Below are positions 6,934 to 12,357 of a stretch of 12,357 bases of DNA, piece after piece. The notes under the pieces are model-generated. The model made no database searches. It was not told the origin of the DNA and worked only from the letters and a program-made list of their open reading frames with translations. Numbering within the stretch: the first letter of the stretch is position 1; each line of letters begins with the position of its first letter. Both the position numbers and the translations under genes were made by a program. The stretch comes from an uncultured delta proteobacterium (GTDB lineage: Bacteria; Desulfobacterota; Syntrophorhabdia; Syntrophorhabdales; Syntrophorhabdaceae): assembly GCA_903872255.1 (NCBI GenBank), contig CAIQJW010000306.1:1-12357 (forward strand), read 5' to 3'.

Positions 6934-8259
6934 ATGGAGATACCTGATCGCATACTTATCGTCGGCCTCGGCACATCTGGAATAGCCGTCGCCCGGTTCC
7001 TTTCCCGGTTCGGGAAAAAGATCGGCCTCGCCGACGAAAAAAATGAAAATGATCTGACCGATACCCTTGCCTCGCTTGAAGGGATCACATACACCGGCCA
7101 TTTCGGGCCGCACCGCGAAGCCGATTTTACCGCGTACCCGATGATCGTCCTCAGCCCGGGCGTAGATACGGAACTGCCTGTCATTAAAGCAGCCCTGAAG
7201 GCCGGTGCCAGGGTCATCGGCGAAATGGAACTGGCATCGTCGTTTGTAAGCGATCCCATAATAGCGATCACGGGGACGAACGGCAAGACAACGACGACGA
7301 GCCTCCTTGGAGAGATATTCACAAGGGCTTCGGGGCCGGTCTTCGTCGGCGGGAATATCGGCAATCCTCTCATCAACTATGCGGCCGGGGGCAGGAGATT
7401 CCCGGTTGTGATCGTCGAGGTAAGCAGCTTTCAGCTGGAAACGATGGAAAATTTCAAACCGTCGACCGCCTTGCTTCTCAATATCACCGAGGATCACCTG
7501 GACCGTTACCGCAGCTATGATGAATACAGGGCGGCAAAATACCGCATCTTCGACAATCAGACAGACACAGACAACGCCATCGTCAGGAACGGCATCGAGG
7601 TCCCGATGAAAGGCTCGCCGCGCATGCTTGCATTCTCGGCAACGGAAGAGCTCCGGGAAGGCGCCTTTGCGAAGGACGGGATGCTGTATGTGCGGTTTGA
7701 CGGGAAAGAATCTTCGTTCCGGCGGAATATCTCGCCTCTTGTGGGCGTCCACAATACCGAGAACATCCTCGCTGCCATTCTTGCGGCCCGCATCCATGGA
7801 GTAGACGATGCAATTATCGAGGATGCCCTGAAGGCATTCCGGGGACTCCCCCACCGGGTCGAGTTCGTTCGCGCTGTCCGGGACGTCTCTTTTTATAATG
7901 ATTCAAAGGCAACGAATGTTGACGCCACAAAAAGGGCCCTGGAAGGTTTCGATAAAAATGTCATCCTGATCGCCGGCGGAAAAGACAAAGGCGGAAGCTA
8001 TAGGGCGATACGCGATGAAAGCGCGCGGATAAAAGCCCTTATTCTTATCGGCGAGGCAAAGGACAGGATCGCCGCAGAGGTTTTTGATATCATCCCGACC
8101 TTTAGTGAAAGCGATCTGACATCGGCCGTGTATGCCGCATTTTCGCGGGCATCGGCCGGGGATACCGTCCTCCTGTCTCCGATGTGCAGCAGTTTTGACA
8201 TGTTCGCGAGTTACAAGGACAGGGGAAACACGTATAGGAGAATAGTGGAATCGCTGTGA
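6934..8259 (+). CDS. murD: UDP-MurNAc-L-alanine:D-glutamate ligase MurD
   Basis: MurD adds D-glutamate to UDP-MurNAc-L-Ala in the cytoplasm. The 441-residue product (438 in E. coli) begins with the Rossmann-like N-terminal domain (ILIVGLGTSGIAVARFL, 7-23), then has the P-loop TGTNGKTTTT at 113-122, NIGNPL at 141-146, EVSSFQLE at 162-169, ITEDHLDRY at 184-192, NDSKATNVDAT at 322-332, AGGKDKGGSY at 347-356, and LLSPMCSSFDMF at 413-424. The DSKATN and SP-C-SFD-F motifs separate MurD from the other Mur ligases here. A GAGGT ends four bases before the ATG. The TGA stop overlaps the GTG start of the following membrane protein gene. Confidence 0.96.
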   Translation: MEIPDRILIVGLGTSGIAVARFLSRFGKKIGLADEKNENDLTDTLASLEGITYTGHFGPHREADFTAYPMIVLSPGVDTELPVIKAALKAGARVIGEMELASSFVSDPIIAITGTNGKTTTTSLLGEIFTRASGPVFVGGNIGNPLINYAAGGRRFPVVIVEVSSFQLETMENFKPSTALLLNITEDHLDRYRSYDEYRAAKYRIFDNQTDTDNAIVRNGIEVPMKGSPRMLAFSATEELREGAFAKDGMLYVRFDGKESSFRRNISPLVGVHNTENILAAILAARIHGVDDAIIEDALKAFRGLPHRVEFVRAVRDVSFYNDSKATNVDATKRALEGFDKNVILIAGGKDKGGSYRAIRDESARIKALILIGEAKDRIAAEVFDIIPTFSESDLTSAVYAAFSRASAGDTVLLSPMCSSFDMFASYKDRGNTYRRIVESL

Positions 8260-9044
8260 AGAAAATAGGTATCGCCATATTATCTCTTATTCTCGTGTAC
8301 AGCTTTTTCCGCGAGTTCACGCTGGTGAGGGTCTTGATCATCCTGGCCGGCGCTGCGGCGGGCTATGGCATCTGCCGTCTTCCTCAGCGCGCGATCGAGG
8401 CGATGAAGTATCCCCTTATCGTTATCTCCTTTGCCATAACGGTACTTTTCTTCTTTTATCCGAAGATAGCGGTACCGGATATTGCGAGGATGGCCGTTAT
8501 TTTCGTTTCTTTTTACGGCTTCGCATTTTATCTCATCGGCATCGAGAACAGGGGCCAGGACTTTTTCAAGGAAGTGACCGCACTTTCAATCCTTTTCTTC
8601 TCATCAGGCTTCAATCTTTACGTCACGGGAAGCCTCATATACCTGATCTCGTTCGCACTCGCCCTTATCTCATTCCTCTTCATCTTGGGCAGGTATCGTA
8701 CTATTGCTTTTATCGCGGCGTATACCCTCATAGCATGCTTCATGATCTACCGGCAGAAGACCGGGATACTGGGGAATGGCCTCACGGGCCTTTCAGAGAT
8801 CAACAAGTATATGCTCCTGGGGACGTCCTTTGCTCTTCTTATCATCAGCTTTGCCATGATCATGAAGAAAAGCAACCTTTCCAGCATGCTGCCGTTCTTT
8901 GGTTTTCTCTATGTCGCAATGGATATTCTCCTGGTCGTCGGGGTAAAATTCTCGGCAGGGCTCCTGTACCAGCCCATCCTTTTCCTTGCGATAGTCGCTC
9001 CGCTCGCTGGAACGATGATGAAAACGGAAGGGGGGCGATCATGA
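8256..9044 (+). CDS. FtsW-position polytopic membrane protein, possibly a reduced SEDS protein
   Basis: This 262-residue, very hydrophobic protein occupies the ftsW slot. About ten membrane segments can be read (near 2-18, 21-41, 51-68, 76-96, 107-119, 124-144, 147-166, 184-203, 209-230 and 236-254), the same number as FtsW/RodA, yet it lacks about 110-120 residues. The missing part includes the large extracellular loop that carries the catalytic aspartate region and the HTDFIFA motif in FtsW; no SEDS signature is visible. Weak resemblance can be argued at PDIARMAVIFVSFYGFAF (74-91) with 'PSELAKLAL' of FtsW, and at residues 220-240 with the last conserved segment. The GTG start gives a GTGA overlap with murD and the stop an ATGA overlap with murG, so it is part of the operon. 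Function unknown; a non-homologous replacement is equally possible. Confidence 0.65.
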   Translation: MKKIGIAILSLILVYSFFREFTLVRVLIILAGAAAGYGICRLPQRAIEAMKYPLIVISFAITVLFFFYPKIAVPDIARMAVIFVSFYGFAFYLIGIENRGQDFFKEVTALSILFFSSGFNLYVTGSLIYLISFALALISFLFILGRYRTIAFIAAYTLIACFMIYRQKTGILGNGLTGLSEINKYMLLGTSFALLIISFAMIMKKSNLSSMLPFFGFLYVAMDILLVVGVKFSAGLLYQPILFLAIVAPLAGTMMKTEGGRS

Positions 9045-10108
9045 AACTCGTGATAAGCGCCGGCGGAACAGGAGGGCACATCTTTCCCGGGATAGCCGTC
9101 GCGGAATCCCTGTTAGCACAGAATAGCGGAAACAGCGCCGTCTTTATCGGAACGCCGTACGGTCTTGAAAAATCGATCATACCCGACGCCGGCTTCAAGC
9201 TTCACCTCATCGAAGCCCACCAGTTCCTGGGACGCTCCGTGGTGCATAAGGCGATGACGCTCCTCAAGACCGTAAAAGGCGTGATCATGTGCCTCAAGAT
9301 ACTGAAAATGGAGAAACCGGACGCCATACTGGGAATGGGCGGGTTTACTTCGGTGCCCGTCATCCTGGCAGGTAAAATGCTAGGAATTCCCTGTTTCATT
9401 CATGAACAGAATGTCGAGCCGGGACTTGCAAACAAGCTTTTATCGAGGATAACCCGGACAGTATTTGTGAGCTTCGACGAGACGGCAATAAAGATGCCGC
9501 CGGGCCGGGCGGTGTTGAGCGGCAATCCGTTACGCCAGAAACTGAAAAGGATCGAAGGCATCAAAGATCCCGCATCATTCGGCATCTTTATCTTCGGAGG
9601 CTCGAGGGGCGCGAAAAGCATCAATGATGCCATTATATCGCTTTTGCCCTACCTCGCGAAGCATAAGAACATTGCTATGTATCACCAGACCGGCACAGAT
9701 GACCTCGACCGGATACGCGATGCGTATTCCGGTACCCGGGTGTCCCACGAGGTGTTTGCATTCACGAACGAGATGGAAAAATACTATGCGCTTTCCGACG
9801 TTGTTATCGCGCGGGCAGGCGCCACGACCATCTTCGAACTCGCTTTCTTCCACAAGGCGTCGATATTGATACCGTATCCGTATTCGGCCGGCAATCACCA
9901 GTGGCAGAATGCAGCCTACGTGGAGAAAGAAGGCGGGTGCCACCTGGTAAGCAATGACGAAGCAACGGGTGAAAGGCTGTTCGGCATTATAGGACAGCTT
10001 ATGAAGGATAGAGAGCTTATAAAGAAGATGGGCGATAACCTGGGAAAAATATTTGTCGACAATGCCGCATTACGTATCATCGGAGGAATAGAACATGGTC
10101 TTTCATAA
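9041..10108 (+). CDS. murG: UDP-GlcNAc:undecaprenyl-PP-MurNAc-pentapeptide GlcNAc-transferase MurG
   Basis: MurG adds GlcNAc to lipid I on the cytoplasmic face of the membrane, giving lipid II. The 355-residue protein matches the E. coli length. The GT-B fold is evident: the first glycine-rich loop SAGGTGGHIFPGIAVAESL at 6-24, GMGGFTSVP at 98-106, HEQNVEPGLANKLL at 121-134, the second G-loop FGGSRGAKSIN at 185-195, and the UDP-GlcNAc site RAGATTIFEL at 258-267 followed by LIPYPYSAGNHQWQNA at 276-291. The ATG at 9041 is preceded by AAGGGGGG (9028-9035) at 5 bases; longer in-frame readings upstream run through the membrane protein gene and have no MurG similarity. The end overlaps murC by 14 bases. 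Confidence 0.96.
   Translation: MKLVISAGGTGGHIFPGIAVAESLLAQNSGNSAVFIGTPYGLEKSIIPDAGFKLHLIEAHQFLGRSVVHKAMTLLKTVKGVIMCLKILKMEKPDAILGMGGFTSVPVILAGKMLGIPCFIHEQNVEPGLANKLLSRITRTVFVSFDETAIKMPPGRAVLSGNPLRQKLKRIEGIKDPASFGIFIFGGSRGAKSINDAIISLLPYLAKHKNIAMYHQTGTDDLDRIRDAYSGTRVSHEVFAFTNEMEKYYALSDVVIARAGATTIFELAFFHKASILIPYPYSAGNHQWQNAAYVEKEGGCHLVSNDEATGERLFGIIGQLMKDRELIKKMGDNLGKIFVDNAALRIIGGIEHGLS
10082..10087 (+). promoter_or_regulatory. Ribosome binding site of murC
   Basis: GGAGGA lies 7 bases before the ATG at 10095, inside the last codons of murG. It is one of the strongest ribosome binding sites in the window. Confidence 0.8.
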
Positions 10109-11471
10109 GATCGAACGCGTCCATTTTGTGGGCATAGGCGGCATTGGAATGAGCGGCATCGCCGAGGTCCTTATCACCCTCGGTTTTAAAGTGACGGGGT
10201 CCGACGTCCGCCAGACCGATATAACGGAACGGCTCGAATCTCTCGGTGCCATTATCTTTAAGGGCCACAGAGAGGAGAACATCGTAGATTCCGATGTCGT
10301 CGTCGTCTCTTCCGCCGTACGGCCCGACAACCCCGAGGTGAAAAAAGCGCGGGAGCTTTTCATCCCCGTTATCCAGCGCGCCGAAATGCTGGCCGAGCTC
10401 ATGCGTATGAAGTATTCCATCGCGGTCGCAGGGGCGCACGGAAAGACCACGACGACATCCCTCGTCTCCTCCATCCTGGGCCAGGCAGGACTTGACCCGA
10501 CGTGTGTCATCGGCGGACGGCTCAATAGCCTGGGAAGCAATGCGAAGCTCGGGGACAGTAAATACCTCGTAGCAGAGGCGGATGAAAGCGACGGCACGTT
10601 CCTGCTTCTTTTCCCCACCATTGCCGTTACGACGAACATTGACCTGGAGCACCTCGATTTTTACAAGGATATACATGAAATAAAAGCGGCGTTCCTTGCG
10701 TTCCTGAACAAGGTACCCTTTTACGGGGTCAATATCATCTGTATAGACAATGCTAACATTCAGAGCCTCATACCGTCCTTGAAGCGCCGGTACATGACCT
10801 ACGGCCTTTCAAAACAGGCCGACCTCAGGGCTGACAATATCTCGTACCAGGGATTCGTGACAAAGTTCAGGGTCATCTACAAAGGGTACGACTTGGGAGA
10901 GATCGAGCTTAACCTTGCCGGAGCGCACAATGTCGTGAATGCGCTTGCTGCCTGCGGAGTAGCCATAGAACTTGACATACCTTTCCATACAATCCAGGCG
11001 GCGCTGAAGAATTTCTCCGGCATCCATCGCAGGCTCGAGATCAAATGGGACGGCGACATTAAACTCATAGACGATTACGGCCATCACCCGACAGAGATCA
11101 AGGCGACCCTGTCCGCTATGCGGAAGATGTGGAAGGGACGGATCGTCGTTGCCTTTCAGCCGCATCGCTACACGCGGACCCAGGGCCTCATGGATGATTT
11201 TGCGACCTCCTTCAATGAAGCCGACATCCTTATCGTCACCGAGATATACGCGGCATCGGAAGACCCCATTGAAGGGGTCAGCGGACCATGTCTTGCCGAA
11301 AAGATACGCGCAAGCGGACATAAGAATGTGATCTTCGCCCCGACACGGGATGATGTCATCGAGAAGATCCTGGAAAATTCAAAACCGGGAGATGTCGTGA
11401 TCACCCTTGGTGCCGGGGATCTCTACAAGATCGATGAAAGATTGATAAACGCATGGACTGGAAAGAAGTAA
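10095..11471 (+). CDS. murC: UDP-N-acetylmuramate:L-alanine ligase MurC
   Basis: MurC is the first Mur ligase, joining L-alanine to UDP-MurNAc. The 458-residue product has the family's N-terminal HFVGIGGIGMSGIAEVL at 10-26, the P-loop AGAHGKTTTTSL at 112-123 (AHGKT is characteristic of MurC), GGRLNSLGSNA at 140-150, AEADESDGTFL at 160-170, NIDLEHLDFY at 181-190, DDYGHHPTEI at 326-335, and AFQPHRYTRTQGL at 353-365. The ATG lies 14 bases before the end of murG and has a strong ribosome binding site. The gene runs 19 bases into murB, the longest overlap in the window. All catalytic motifs are present. Confidence 0.97.
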   Translation: MVFHKIERVHFVGIGGIGMSGIAEVLITLGFKVTGSDVRQTDITERLESLGAIIFKGHREENIVDSDVVVVSSAVRPDNPEVKKARELFIPVIQRAEMLAELMRMKYSIAVAGAHGKTTTTSLVSSILGQAGLDPTCVIGGRLNSLGSNAKLGDSKYLVAEADESDGTFLLLFPTIAVTTNIDLEHLDFYKDIHEIKAAFLAFLNKVPFYGVNIICIDNANIQSLIPSLKRRYMTYGLSKQADLRADNISYQGFVTKFRVIYKGYDLGEIELNLAGAHNVVNALAACGVAIELDIPFHTIQAALKNFSGIHRRLEIKWDGDIKLIDDYGHHPTEIKATLSAMRKMWKGRIVVAFQPHRYTRTQGLMDDFATSFNEADILIVTEIYAASEDPIEGVSGPCLAEKIRASGHKNVIFAPTRDDVIEKILENSKPGDVVITLGAGDLYKIDERLINAWTGKK

Positions 11472-12349
11472 AAGGAGCGATATTGAAAGACGTACCCATG
11501 AAAAGGTACACCTCGATGCGGGTCGGAGGGACGGCCGGAATGCTCTTGTACCCGGCCGACAGCGCAGACCTTCGGGCAATGGTATCCCGTCTTACAGATT
11601 CGGGCATCCCGTATCGCTTCCTTGGCAACGGAACGAATATCATCGTGAGCGACGACGGCATCCGCGATGCTCTCATACGGACAACAAAGATGAGCAGGCT
11701 GCATTTTACGAAAACAAAAGATGGTGCCGTAGCAGAGGTCGGAGGGGGCTTTTCCCTGAAGAGGTTCATACGGGAATGCGCCAGGCGCGGCCTCGGCGGC
11801 CTTGAAAAATTATACTGGATACCCGGGAGCGTCGGGGGCGGCATCAGGATGAACGCGGGAAGCTTCGGCCAGACAATATCCGATACTCTGGCCGGTATCG
11901 ATATTCTGAACGAACGGGGCGAGATTATCGAAAAACAGACGGAGCCGGGTAATTTCGGTTATCGAGAATCCATCGTAAGAAGATCCGAATGTGTTATCAA
12001 CGGACGGTTTCGCCTGAAAAATGCCGACAGAGACCAACTTCAAAAGGACATGGATTACGTTTACCAGGAAAGAAGACTGCGGCACCCGATGGAATACCCG
12101 TCTGCGGGTTCCGTGTTCAAGGGAGTGGACGGACAACCGGCATGGTGGTTCGTGGAAAAGGCGGGCCTTCGCGGGTACCGGATCGGCGACGCATGTGTTT
12201 CGGACAAACATACCAATTTTATCGTCAACATGGGGCATGCCAAAGCCCTGGATGTCGCAGCGCTTATCAAAAAGATAAAGGATGAGGTCCTCTCGAAGCT
12301 CGGCGTCGCACTGGAAGAAGAAGTAGAGCTCTGGGGGTTCAATGGATAA
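11453..12349 (+). CDS. murB: UDP-N-acetylenolpyruvoylglucosamine reductase MurB
   Basis: MurB is the FAD- and NADPH-dependent enzyme that reduces UDP-GlcNAc-enolpyruvate to UDP-MurNAc. At 298 residues it has the length of the shorter type II MurB, which lacks the extra loop of the E. coli enzyme. FAD-binding parts are YTSMRVGG (19-26), LGNGTNIIV (57-65), and IPGSVGGGIRMNAGSFG (123-139). Catalytic residues are R171 in FGYRES, S220 in AGSVFK, and E290 in LEEEVELWG, matching R159, S229 and E325 of E. coli. The ATG at 11453 has only a weak purine stretch upstream, so translation is probably coupled to murC, which it overlaps by 19 bases. A later start at M16 (MKRYTSM) cannot be excluded but would shorten the normal N-terminus. 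Confidence 0.95.
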   Translation: MDWKEVKGAILKDVPMKRYTSMRVGGTAGMLLYPADSADLRAMVSRLTDSGIPYRFLGNGTNIIVSDDGIRDALIRTTKMSRLHFTKTKDGAVAEVGGGFSLKRFIRECARRGLGGLEKLYWIPGSVGGGIRMNAGSFGQTISDTLAGIDILNERGEIIEKQTEPGNFGYRESIVRRSECVINGRFRLKNADRDQLQKDMDYVYQERRLRHPMEYPSAGSVFKGVDGQPAWWFVEKAGLRGYRIGDACVSDKHTNFIVNMGHAKALDVAALIKKIKDEVLSKLGVALEEEVELWGFNG

Positions 12350-12357
12350 GGAAACAA
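12342..12357 (+). CDS. Start of the next gene in the cluster (five codons)
   Basis: An ATG at 12342 opens a frame reading MDKET before the window ends. It overlaps the murB stop by 8 bases in another frame and is preceded by GGGGG at 12333-12337, the same overlapping arrangement used through the operon. In related clusters ddl or ftsQ follows murB, but five codons cannot identify the product. Confidence 0.5.

Noticed and set aside
5622..7376. Long open frame of 584 codons on the minus strand across murF, mraY and murD
   Set aside because: It runs antisense to three genes with complete family motifs, has no recognisable domain, and its composition is what codon bias on the opposite strand produces.
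6907..7854. Open frame of 315 codons on the minus strand inside murD
   Set aside because: It is fully antisense to the conserved MurD core, shows no domain, and has no good ribosome binding site.

Overview
The window is a compact division and cell wall (dcw) cluster from a Gram-negative-type bacterium with meso-diaminopimelate peptidoglycan. The gene order (mraZ, rsmH, ftsL, an ftsI-position gene, murE, murF, mraY, murD, an ftsW-position gene, murG, murC, murB), the PASTA domain on the ftsI-position protein and the balanced to slightly GC-rich composition resemble Desulfobacterota ('Deltaproteobacteria') or Nitrospirota. That placement is an inference from synteny, not a taxonomic identification.

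Layout: bases 1-340 hold the N-terminal part of greA on the minus strand. Bases 341-578 are a divergent control region with a weak greA promoter, a GC-rich hairpin, and a strong sigma70-type promoter for the plus-strand operon (TTGACA, 17 bp, TATAAC). Three 10-bp-phased repeats, very probably the MraZ operator, begin at the predicted transcription start and run into the mraZ ribosome binding site. From 579 to the end every gene lies on the plus strand. Adjacent genes overlap by 1-19 bases or are at most 12 bases apart, so the region looks like one transcription unit with translational coupling. The window ends five codons into the next gene.

Function: MurB, MurC, MurD, MurE and MurF build UDP-MurNAc-pentapeptide from UDP-GlcNAc-enolpyruvate. 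MraY attaches it to undecaprenyl phosphate and MurG adds GlcNAc to give lipid II. RsmH methylates 16S rRNA, MraZ is the probable autoregulator, and FtsL is a small divisome protein. Every Mur enzyme keeps its diagnostic motifs.

The unusual part is the lipid II-polymerising pair. The slot where ftsI should lie holds a 283-residue protein with a membrane anchor, what looks like a shrunken transpeptidase fold without SxxK, SxN or KTG motifs, and a C-terminal PASTA domain. The slot where ftsW should lie holds a 262-residue protein of about ten membrane segments without the SEDS signature motifs or the large extracellular loop. Both partners of the septal SEDS glycosyltransferase/class B PBP pair therefore appear reduced or replaced in place, while their reading frames stay open and tightly coupled to flanking genes. 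This paired reduction is the main candidate for new biology here.
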